Of a stretch of 15,092 nt of DNA, positions 7,213 to 14,074 are shown piece by piece. The position numbers and the translations under genes were made by a program. The notes under the pieces were generated by a model, which saw only the letters and a list, made by a program, of their open reading frames with translations, did not search any database and was not told the origin of the DNA. Each line of letters opens with the position of its first letter. Position 1 is the stretch's first letter. The stretch comes from Kiritimatiellia bacterium (GTDB lineage Bacteria > Verrucomicrobiota > Kiritimatiellia > B70-G9), in NCBI GenBank assembly GCA_012961745.1, contig DTYT01000238.1, positions 1 through 15,092 on the forward strand. The letters are read 5' to 3'.

Positions 7213-8183
7213 TCCTCAAGCGACGCTTCCTTCCTTTCCTGCGAACCTTGGGCGCGAATGATCTCCTCCAGGCTCTCCAGTTCGCGGGCCAGGAGCTGGG
7301 TGAGGGGCATGGGAACATTCCGCTCGCGCGCGGCGTGAAGCGGACGGCGGTAGATGGTTTCGATCTCCATAGGCCGTCCTTTCTCGCGGTCGAGTTTCAT
7401 GCTGGGGGAATAGGGGGCCATCTTGCGGGTACTGTAGATCATTCCGCGGATGAATTCCTCGGTGATAATCCGATCGTGGGCGGCGGCGGCCTCCGCCACC
7501 TCGTGCATGATCTCCTGGACCAACTGCACCGCGGACGGGGATTTCATGATGCGGCTGGTATCTGCATCCAGGATGGCGCAGAGGCCGTTGAAGGGGATGT
7601 TCCATACCAGCTTCTGCCATCTTGCCAGAAGCAGATCCGCGGCAAGCTCGACGCTGATTCCCGCCGAACGGAAGTCCTCGCCGATCTGTTTCATGCGGGT
7701 GGTGACCCCCCGAGGAACGGAATCCGGGGAGTATTCTCCCAGCTTGATAGCGCCGTAATCAAGGTGGCGGATCCGTCCGGCGCCGATCTTGACACTGCAG
7801 ATGAAACAGAGCGCGCCCATTACCCGGTCGGATCCGACGATCGCGGCCAGGTCGCCTTCAATACCCAGCCCGTTCTGGAAGGTTATCACTACCCCGTCCG
7901 GAGACAGGACCCGTGGTAGAATTTCGGGCAGTATGTGGTTTTGGGTTGTCTTGAGACAGACGCAGGCCACATCACAGGCCGGCATGTCGGTTGCCGAGCG
8001 ATAAGCATGAACATGCCGAAGGTGGAAGTCACCCTCTACGGATTCTACCGTGATCCCATGCCGGCGTACGTATTCGTAGTCCGAGTGCAGCAGAAAGTGG
8101 ACCTCCAGTCCCGCCTTCTGTAGGCGGGCGCCGTAGAATCCCCCGACTGCACCGGCACCGATCACTGCATAGCTGCGGGGCAT
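7209..8183 (-). CDS. panE: Ketopantoate reductase family protein (PanE/ApbA)
   Basis: The product is 324 residues, slightly longer than the usual 290-310. The N-terminal Rossmann domain starts MPRSYAVIGAGAVGGFYGA, with GXGXXG at Gly9, Gly11 and Gly14, then KTTQ (78-81) and QNGLG (103-107). The C-terminal helical domain has WQKLVWN (189-195), whose Lys191 matches the catalytic lysine, and SPSMKLD (259-265) followed by Glu273, matching the conserved Ser and Glu. PanE reduces 2-dehydropantoate to pantoate with NADPH in coenzyme A synthesis; the family also holds enzymes with other 2-oxoacid substrates, so the symbol is provisional. ATG 8183 fits the family start; ATG 8192 adds three residues. 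Neither has a Shine-Dalgarno sequence. Longer frames upstream run through the divergent gene and read as shadow. The ferritin-VIT1 gene follows with a 4-base overlap. Confidence 0.85.
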   Translation of the reverse strand: MPRSYAVIGAGAVGGFYGARLQKAGLEVHFLLHSDYEYVRRHGITVESVEGDFHLRHVHAYRSATDMPACDVACVCLKTTQNHILPEILPRVLSPDGVVITFQNGLGIEGDLAAIVGSDRVMGALCFICSVKIGAGRIRHLDYGAIKLGEYSPDSVPRGVTTRMKQIGEDFRSAGISVELAADLLLARWQKLVWNIPFNGLCAILDADTSRIMKSPSAVQLVQEIMHEVAEAAAAHDRIITEEFIRGMIYSTRKMAPYSPSMKLDREKGRPMEIETIYRRPLHAARERNVPMPLTQLLARELESLEEIIRAQGSQERKEASLEE

Positions 8184-8189
8184 GGGGAT

Positions 8190-8218
8190 CATATAGCAGG
8201 CGGCGGGGGGCGATGCAA
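8190..8218 (-). promoter_or_regulatory. Candidate promoter for the reductase/transporter pair
   Basis: On the minus strand TTGCAT (8218-8213), a 17-base spacer and TATATG (8195-8190) resemble a sigma-70 promoter (3 of 6 and 4 of 6 matches). Transcription would start near 8183, on the A of the chosen ATG, which would make the mRNA leaderless and explain the missing ribosome site. The GC-rich spacer and weak -35 argue for caution. Confidence 0.22.
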
Positions 8219-8257
8219 CTTTTGTGAATGCGGAGTCCAAGGCTAGCCGGCGGCCCG

Positions 8258-8270
8258 AGCCGTGACGGCT
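8258..8270. promoter_or_regulatory. Inverted repeat AGCCGT-G-ACGGCT in the divergent region
   Basis: Perfect 6-base arms with a 1-base spacer lie between the divergent units. They touch the candidate -35 element of the FIST/kinase unit (8269-8274). The position suits an operator. A second short palindrome, GGCTAGCC, lies at 8241-8248. GC-rich DNA produces such dyads by chance. Confidence 0.3.
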
Positions 8271-8296
8271 GGCATCGCTGATGGGCTGATTATCAT
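8269..8296 (+). promoter_or_regulatory. Candidate sigma-70 promoter of the FIST-kinase operon
   Basis: CTGGCA (8269-8274, 4 of 6 match to the -35 consensus), a 16-base spacer and TATCAT (8291-8296, 5 of 6 match to -10) lie upstream of the FIST gene. Transcription would start near 8303, just before the AAGAATATTCTT palindrome. A sigma-54 reading of the same stretch fails on spacing. Confidence 0.35.
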
Positions 8297-8307
8297 ACCT
8301 GCGGCGA

Positions 8308-8319
8308 AAGAATATTCTT
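8308..8319. promoter_or_regulatory. Perfect 12-base palindrome AAGAATATTCTT, candidate operator
   Basis: An AT-rich perfect palindrome stands out in GC-rich surroundings, immediately downstream of the predicted transcription start and 25 bases before the chosen FIST start at 8345. A bound dimeric regulator would block initiation or elongation here. As RNA it is a self-complementary 12-mer that forms at best a tiny hairpin, so protein binding is the likelier role. It covers the only upstream alternative start (TTG 8318), which supports the start at 8345. Confidence 0.4.
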
Positions 8320-8344
8320 GAAGGGAGGGATTGAAGTCGAGAAG

Positions 8345-9526
8345 ATGAATCAGGAGGGGATGGAGCCTGTGGAGCGGGTCCTCTATATGGAGTCGCCTTC
8401 TCCTGCGGGGATACTCGAGAGCCTGGAGTCCGGGCCTGAGCTGTCGGGGGAGGTGCTGCTGGTTCTGGTCGCGGAGCCGAGTGCGTCGGCGCTGGGCGAA
8501 GTAATCGCGACGTTGAAGGGCATCCGGGCACCCTTCATGGGTGCGGTCGTCCCCGGGCTTATTTTCGACCATCAGGTACACCTGCGGGGAATTCTCCTCC
8601 TCCGTCTGAGACTGGCGGCTTCTCCGCTGCTGATCCGCCTTGACGACTGCGGTGAGGGCTATCCCGCTGACTTCCTTCAGCTCAACGAGGCGCTGGCTGA
8701 AGGCGGCGGTACGCTTCTGATGCTGGTGGATGGTCTGAACGGAGGGATCAGCGGTTTCTTGAGGGAAATATCGGGCTTGCTGGGCAACCATGTTGCGTAC
8801 TTGGGTGGTGGAGCAGGATATCGCGACCTTGTACAGCGGCCCTGCATTTTTTCCCCGGCGGGTGTTTTTACTGACGCTGCGGTGGTGATTCCCCTGCCTT
8901 GCCGGGCGGAGGTCGGCATACGGCATGGCTTCGCGCGGGTCGGGCCGTTGTTGGTGGCGACGCGGACGGACAACGGACGGGTCTACGAGATCGACTGGCG
9001 GAATGCGTTCGAGGTATACCAGGATGTGGTCCGGAAGACCTGCGCTACGGAAGTCGGCCGGGAAAATTTCCGGGCGGTGGCTCCCTACCACCCCCTGGGC
9101 ATCATCCGGGAAGGAGCCGAGGAGCTGATTCAGGATCCGGTGGCCGCTTATGCCGATGGATCACTGAAATGTCTGGGTCAGATCCCGGAGAATTCGCCCA
9201 TGAGCATTATGAAGGGGGATCCGGAGGCGATGATCCGGGCTGCGCGCGACGCCGGCCGCGTACTGTGGGAAGCCGTGCGGGGTGCGGGGGGGGACGCAGA
9301 GGGCTCGCGGCCGCAGATGGGCATTGTCATTGATTGTGTGTCGCGTTTTCTTATGTTAGGGGATCGGTTCGGGGAGGAACTTGCGGCCGTGTCGCTCAAT
9401 GGAAGTGAAGGACCGGCGCAGCTCCCGGTGACGGGGTTTCTTTCGCTTGGAGAAATCGGTTCCAGCGGTGAGGGATGGGTGGATTTCCACAACAAGACAG
9501 TGGTGACGGGGGTTCTATATGACTGA
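8345..9526 (+). CDS. FIST N- and C-domain sensory protein
   Basis: The product is 393 residues. The FIST N domain spans about 30-215, with MGAVVPG (65-71), VDGLNGG (128-134) and YLGGGAGYRD (152-161). The FIST C domain spans about 220-390, with DCVSRFLMLGDRFGEEL (330-346), PVTGFLSLGEIG (361-372) and FHNKTVV (381-387), which match the conserved C-terminal signature. FIST proteins are cytoplasmic ligand-sensing proteins often found with kinases, cyclases or chemotaxis components; amino acids have been proposed as ligands. There is no signal peptide or membrane segment. ATG 8345 is chosen with doubt: AAGGGAGGG lies 15 bases upstream, rather far, while ATG 8360 has AGGAGGGG directly against it. 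TTG 8318 lies in the palindrome. The kinase gene begins within its last codons, so it probably feeds signal directly to that kinase. Confidence 0.85.
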   Translation: MNQEGMEPVERVLYMESPSPAGILESLESGPELSGEVLLVLVAEPSASALGEVIATLKGIRAPFMGAVVPGLIFDHQVHLRGILLLRLRLAASPLLIRLDDCGEGYPADFLQLNEALAEGGGTLLMLVDGLNGGISGFLREISGLLGNHVAYLGGGAGYRDLVQRPCIFSPAGVFTDAAVVIPLPCRAEVGIRHGFARVGPLLVATRTDNGRVYEIDWRNAFEVYQDVVRKTCATEVGRENFRAVAPYHPLGIIREGAEELIQDPVAAYADGSLKCLGQIPENSPMSIMKGDPEAMIRAARDAGRVLWEAVRGAGGDAEGSRPQMGIVIDCVSRFLMLGDRFGEELAAVSLNGSEGPAQLPVTGFLSLGEIGSSGEGWVDFHNKTVVTGVLYD

Positions 9527-11996
9527 GCCGCTTCCCGAGAGCGCCATGTCGCGGGTGCCGATTCTGTACGAGATTTCCCTGGCCATCGGGAGGTCGCTGG
9601 ATCTGGAAAGTAACTGCGAGGTTTTTCTGCACACTCTGTTGCCCGCCAAGAACTTCGCTTACGGAGCAGTGTGGCTGAGGAAGTCCGAACTTTACAGCGG
9701 CCAGCCACCGCCGAACGGGCAGGATCCCTACGTGCTGGTATATGGGACGCCTCCCTTCCGTATCCGGGAACTCGTTATTCCGGCCGACCACATCATTGTG
9801 GAACGTCTGCAGGAGGAGCCTTTTTATTCGGTCGGCTGTCAGGTGACGGACTTCGGTCGGTTCGTCACCGAGAGCCGTATCAGCCGGGGAGCCTATGCGG
9901 TTTATGATTTGGGCGGGATCGGGTTCCTGAAACTGTATTGCTCGGCCCGGTCGGATGCATTCCCATACGCGGAGCTCAACCAGTTACGCAGCGTGGTGTC
10001 GAAGTTCGCCGTCTCGATAAAGGGTTGCCTGGCCCACCGGGCGCTGGCGGTTGTGGCGCGGGAGCGCCAGAGGGCACTGGATTCGCTCCGCAAGAGTGAA
10101 AGAAGATATCGTACGGTGGTGGAGTCCGCCAGCGACGGAATAATTGTCACCGAGAACCACCGGATACTCTTCGCCAACGCACTGGCGGCGCGCATGTTGG
10201 GATTGACGGCGGAGCAGCTGGTGGGTATGAGTATCACCGACTTCGTACTGCCACACCACGTGGGTGCCTTCCGGGAGTTCTGTCGTCGCCGCCTGAAAGG
10301 CATTCCGGGTACGGATGTACTCGGTCTCCAGCTGGTGACCGCCGGTCGGGAGAAGAGAACTCTGGACGTGTGGCTGACGGTGAATCCGGCCGATTACGAC
10401 GGCCGCACGGCGGCTCTGCTGGTGGTACGGGATGTCACCGAACGCCGGCGCGTGGAGGAGGAGAGGGCGCGTCTGGCTCTGGCGCTGGAGCAGGCAACCG
10501 ACGCGGTGGTCATAACCGATCCGGATGCGCGCATCTCCTATGTCAACATGGCTTTCGAGAAGTTCTGGGAGAGAAGGAAGAGCGATATTCTGGGGCAGCC
10601 GCTTGCGGTTCTGGGGGGCGATGATCCTGAGATGTTCTTTGACATGCAGAAAACGGTGATGATGGGACAGCCGTGGCGGGGAAGATTGCGACACCGGTGC
10701 CGGGATGGTGGGATTGTAATCTGTGACACGACCGGAAATCCCATGCGTGATGAGAAAGGAGACATGCTGGCTTATGTGTTCGTACAGCGTGACATAACCC
10801 GGGAGGTGGAACTCCAGGAGCAATATCACCAGGCACAGAAGATGGAGTCAGTGGGACGACTGGCCGGGGGTATTGCTCATGATTTCAACAACATCCTGAC
10901 TGCAATCCTGGGATTCGGGGCGATGATCTTGGAAGAGATGAGCAGCGACAACCAGTTGCGTCACGCGATTGAGCAAATCGTCACCGCTGCAGAACGGGCG
11001 ACCAACCTCACCCGGCAACTGCTGGCATTCAGTCGCCGCGGTGTCGTGCAGGTGCGCCGTCTGAACCTGAACGGCACTCTGCGCGAAATGGAGGGCCTTC
11101 TTCGCCGGACATTGGGGGAGGATATCGAGTTGTCCGTGCGGCTCGACCCCGCCGCCTGCTACGTAATGGCGGATCCGGGCATGATCCAGCAGATCGTCAT
11201 GAAGCTGGTGGTAAATGCACGGGATGCGATGCCCCGCGGCGGGAAGCTGGTGATAGGCACAAGGGCGGTTAATCTGGACGACGAGTTCTGTCGAACACGA
11301 CTCAAGCTGCGGCCGGGGAAATACGTCCATTTCACCTGTTCCGATACCGGATGTGGCATGTCGGCGGAGGTGTTGGCTCGCGCGTTTGATCCTTTCTTTA
11401 CCACCAAGGCGCCGGGGACGGGCTCCGGCTTGGGCCTGTCGAGCGTGTACGGGATAGTGGATCGGTGTGGGGGCCACGTGGAGATTGAAAGCAAGATCGC
11501 CAAAGGCACCACCGTACACATTTGGCTTCCTCTGGTGGAGGCGGTGGGAGAGGCGACTGCGCCAGCGGCAGAAAAGGAGACCCGGGGAGGATCGGAAACG
11601 GTGCTGGTGGTGGAAGACGAAGCCATGGTCCGCGATCTGGCGGTTCGCGTGCTCAAGGCCGCCGGGTATACGGTTCTTTCGGCAGGTGATGGGCAGGAGG
11701 CTCTGGAGCTGGTGGAAAAGCTGGAGGGGTGCGTGGATCTGGTGCTCAGCGACGTCGTGATGCCGGTAATGGGTGGCATCGAAATGGCGGAGCGCCTGCA
11801 GGAGGAATACCCGCGCCTCAAGGTGCTTTACATGACCGGGTTCAGCGATATGGATCTGGCGGAGCGGGGAAAGAAGGTCCCCGACGAGAGGATCTTGCTG
11901 AAACCCTTTACCCGGGATGTGCTGACTCAGAGAGTCAGGCAGGTGCTCGAATCAGCCGGGGCGGCCTGCAGTCATTCCGACGCGGATCCTTTGTGA
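9519..11996 (+). CDS. Soluble hybrid histidine kinase (GAF-like, PAS, PAS, HisKA, HATPase, REC)
   Basis: The product is 825 residues. Order: GAF-like N-terminus (about 10-175), short coiled coil (180-195), PAS 1 (about 195-308, ending VRDVTERR), PAS 2 (about 318-428, ending RDITREVE), HisKA with H-box GGIAHDFNN and phospho-acceptor His454, HATPase with N-box VVNARDAM (Asn566), G1 box DTGCGM (609-614) and DPFFTTKAPGTGSGLGL (624-640), then a receiver (about 693-812). The receiver has Asp700, phospho-acceptor Asp745, Thr773 and Lys795, all intact. No membrane helix is seen, so it is cytosolic. The first N-box asparagine is replaced by Lys562. ATG 9519 overlaps the FIST stop by 8 bases and has GGGGG six bases upstream. 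His-to-Asp transfer to its own receiver and on to a separate HPt is inferred. No output regulator is adjacent. The 3' end overlaps the convergent flippase gene by 25 bases. Confidence 0.93.
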   Translation: MTEPLPESAMSRVPILYEISLAIGRSLDLESNCEVFLHTLLPAKNFAYGAVWLRKSELYSGQPPPNGQDPYVLVYGTPPFRIRELVIPADHIIVERLQEEPFYSVGCQVTDFGRFVTESRISRGAYAVYDLGGIGFLKLYCSARSDAFPYAELNQLRSVVSKFAVSIKGCLAHRALAVVARERQRALDSLRKSERRYRTVVESASDGIIVTENHRILFANALAARMLGLTAEQLVGMSITDFVLPHHVGAFREFCRRRLKGIPGTDVLGLQLVTAGREKRTLDVWLTVNPADYDGRTAALLVVRDVTERRRVEEERARLALALEQATDAVVITDPDARISYVNMAFEKFWERRKSDILGQPLAVLGGDDPEMFFDMQKTVMMGQPWRGRLRHRCRDGGIVICDTTGNPMRDEKGDMLAYVFVQRDITREVELQEQYHQAQKMESVGRLAGGIAHDFNNILTAILGFGAMILEEMSSDNQLRHAIEQIVTAAERATNLTRQLLAFSRRGVVQVRRLNLNGTLREMEGLLRRTLGEDIELSVRLDPAACYVMADPGMIQQIVMKLVVNARDAMPRGGKLVIGTRAVNLDDEFCRTRLKLRPGKYVHFTCSDTGCGMSAEVLARAFDPFFTTKAPGTGSGLGLSSVYGIVDRCGGHVEIESKIAKGTTVHIWLPLVEAVGEATAPAAEKETRGGSETVLVVEDEAMVRDLAVRVLKAAGYTVLSAGDGQEALELVEKLEGCVDLVLSDVVMPVMGGIEMAERLQEEYPRLKVLYMTGFSDMDLAERGKKVPDERILLKPFTRDVLTQRVRQVLESAGAACSHSDADPL

Positions 11997-13285
11997 GGAT
12001 CGCCGGTGGCGTTCGTTCCGTCGGGTTCCGGTCTGAACTTCGGGCGAGTCCAGGGAATTGCGAGGCACAGAATCACCACGGTTGACCCCGCCACGGCTCC
12101 CAGCACTGCCAGGACTTGAATGGGTGACGCGTGCCATATGGCCGTTCCGGCCACAAAGGCGGCCGCGGCGGGCAGCACAGTCAGGGCGGCGAGAAAGCGG
12201 TGTTGAGCCATTTCGAAGTTGAGCAGCAGGAAAAGCAGGCTGAGCGGTGCCATGGCCCAGATGGCGGCCCGGGTTAGACGCACCACTTCCGGGTTGGGAC
12301 GCATATCACCGAAGAGGACACCGTGAGGAATGCCGGGAAAGAGCGAAAGGACAACCGCCACTGTGCCGCTAAGCAGTACGGTGAAAAGAATAGCCTTTAT
12401 GAGATTGCGTCGGTCATGGGTATCCATGAACCCGGACGAAGCCACCTTGGGAAACATCGCTTGCGCGATGGGCATAGGCAGGAAAAAGGCCGCTCGACCG
12501 ATGACGCTGGCCCGCGAATATATGCCGGCGACATGCGGGTCGGCGAAATAGTGCTTCATGAGCGGTACGTCCAGATAGCTTAGCAGCGAGAAGCCGGAGA
12601 GAACCAGCAGCGAGCCCGCGAAATAGCGATGAACCCCGGGTAGAGCTGACAACGGGCGTCCGCGGGTCTCGGAAAGTGCCCCCAGGGCAACGATTCCACA
12701 GCCGACCGACGCGAGCACGCCTATCGCCTGCCCCCACAGCCCTGCCATAGCGGTCCGCTTCCACGCCAGCGCCAGGGCAACGCTGGCCACCAGGCGTATC
12801 ACAGCCCATGCATAGGCCGTCAGTGTCATCCAAACGAACCGTTGGAGACCCTGCAAAACACCGACCAAGAGAGGCACCAGAACCGAGATAGCAATAGCAG
12901 TCAGTGTCAGCCTGACCGGTCCCGTGCCCGACAAATGGAAAAAGCGTCGTAGCGGAGAAGCACCGAAAAAGGCGGCGGCCAGCAAGATCACTATGGGCAA
13001 CGATAACCGCCGGCACCAGAAGCACACGTAGGCACTCACCTCCCGGATGCGCCCCTGCGCTGACAGCAGCGCGGTATAGTGGGCGGCCACCGCGGTAATC
13101 GCCTGCAGCGGAGTGATTACTATCAGAGCCAGACCCAGCATCGTCAGCAGGACTCCATATTCCGCAGGAGGAAGCAACCGGCCCATGGCCGCCTGGAAGA
13201 GAATGTTGCAGATATTTGCGACCTGAGTCGCTGCCAAGAGAAGCAGGCTGTGTTTCAACAGGCCGCTGGTGATGCGCCGGGCCAT
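11972..13285 (-). CDS. Polysaccharide flippase-like membrane protein (Wzx/MVF superfamily)
   Basis: The product is 437 residues with about a dozen hydrophobic helices. It starts like oligosaccharide flippases: ATQVANICNILFQAAMGRLL (19-38), then PPAEYG (39-44), the short loop common after helix 1 in Wzx-type proteins. The last 20 or so residues are polar and cytoplasmic. Such proteins move lipid-linked sugars or oligosaccharides from the inner to the outer leaflet of the cytoplasmic membrane. The exact cargo cannot be read. ATG 13285 follows the GT2 stop directly (TAA then ATG), with AAAGG about nine bases upstream. It is the last gene of the minus-strand operon. Its stop lies inside the 3' end of the convergent kinase gene, and no terminator is visible there. 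The closest alternative is another member of the MVF/MATE fold; the glycan neighbours favour a flippase. Confidence 0.83.
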   Translation of the reverse strand: MARRITSGLLKHSLLLLAATQVANICNILFQAAMGRLLPPAEYGVLLTMLGLALIVITPLQAITAVAAHYTALLSAQGRIREVSAYVCFWCRRLSLPIVILLAAAFFGASPLRRFFHLSGTGPVRLTLTAIAISVLVPLLVGVLQGLQRFVWMTLTAYAWAVIRLVASVALALAWKRTAMAGLWGQAIGVLASVGCGIVALGALSETRGRPLSALPGVHRYFAGSLLVLSGFSLLSYLDVPLMKHYFADPHVAGIYSRASVIGRAAFFLPMPIAQAMFPKVASSGFMDTHDRRNLIKAILFTVLLSGTVAVVLSLFPGIPHGVLFGDMRPNPEVVRLTRAAIWAMAPLSLLFLLLNFEMAQHRFLAALTVLPAAAAFVAGTAIWHASPIQVLAVLGAVAGSTVVILCLAIPWTRPKFRPEPDGTNATGDPHKGSASE

Positions 13286-14074
13286 TTAGAGAAACCTTTC
13301 CAGCTTCACAATCTTTCCCAGGGTATGGTCGTAGATCTCTACCACGAAACGAAAGGGTGAGTAGAGCAGCCGCAGACGCGTAATCGCCAGAGACATTTCT
13401 ATCGCCGCCCGCTTGAGGTTCAGCTTTGATCCGGCGACGTCCCGCCAGACGGTGGGAATTTCCAGTATACGGAATCCGTGTCTCCGGAACTGGTAGAGGA
13501 GATCCACGTCAAATGCCCACCGGGTCAGACCCAGAAAGGAACGCACGGTCGCATAGGCCTGTCGCTTGAAAACCTTGGCGCCGCATTGAGTGTCGGAAAC
13601 TTGCAGCCCGAAAAGCAGACGCACCAGAACATTGAATACCCGCGACGCCACGCGTCGCTTCCACGGCTGGCGCGGCTCCACGGTTGACTTGGAATGCCAC
13701 CGGCTGGCTATTACGATGTCAGCTCCATTCAGATGGCGTATAAGATGATGGAAGGCATCGGGAGGCGTGGACCCGTCGGCATCCACGAAGCCGATCGCCG
13801 CGCCACGGGCGACATCGAAGCCGATCAGCAGCGCGCCCCCTTTACCTACCGGTCGCGGTTCCTCGATCACCCTTATTTCCCGGAACCGGGCGGCGACATC
13901 GCGGGCCACCCCCGCAGTACGATCCACGCACGCGTTGGCCACTACGATGATCTCGTAGGTGTCTGCATAAAGCTTCCCGAAGTACCCGCAGTAGGTCTCC
14001 AGCGTCGGGACCAAGCGATTTTCCTCGTTGTGGGCGGGTATGACGATCGACAGTTCGATTGTCTGGGGTGCCAT
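13286..14074 (-). CDS. GT2 glycosyltransferase, polyprenyl-phosphate hexose synthase-like
   Basis: The product is 262 residues with one GT-A domain. ELSIVIPAHNEENRL (7-21) is the nucleotide-binding strand; VVANACVDRT (44-53) takes the place of the common NGSTDGT; VDADGST (97-103) holds the metal-binding Asp98 and Asp100; DTQCGAKVFKR (161-171) and WAFDVDLL (186-193) are typical of dolichyl-phosphate beta-glucosyltransferase and mannose-synthase relatives. The expected reaction is transfer of a hexose from a nucleotide sugar to polyprenyl phosphate at the cytoplasmic face. No membrane helix is seen; the basic, amphipathic C-terminus may touch the membrane. The ATG shares one base with the stop of the upstream gene (TGATG), with GAAAGGGA seven bases before it. 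Placement between a GT-C enzyme and a flippase fits donor supply for periplasmic glycosylation. The sugar is unknown. Confidence 0.88.
   Translation of the reverse strand: MAPQTIELSIVIPAHNEENRLVPTLETYCGYFGKLYADTYEIIVVANACVDRTAGVARDVAARFREIRVIEEPRPVGKGGALLIGFDVARGAAIGFVDADGSTPPDAFHHLIRHLNGADIVIASRWHSKSTVEPRQPWKRRVASRVFNVLVRLLFGLQVSDTQCGAKVFKRQAYATVRSFLGLTRWAFDVDLLYQFRRHGFRILEIPTVWRDVAGSKLNLKRAAIEMSLAITRLRLLYSPFRFVVEIYDHTLGKIVKLERFL

Noticed and set aside
8270..8286. Sigma-54 promoter (TGGCA...GC) upstream of the FIST gene
   Set aside because: The GG-to-GC spacing is two bases too long and the -12 element does not match; the sigma-70-like elements fit better.
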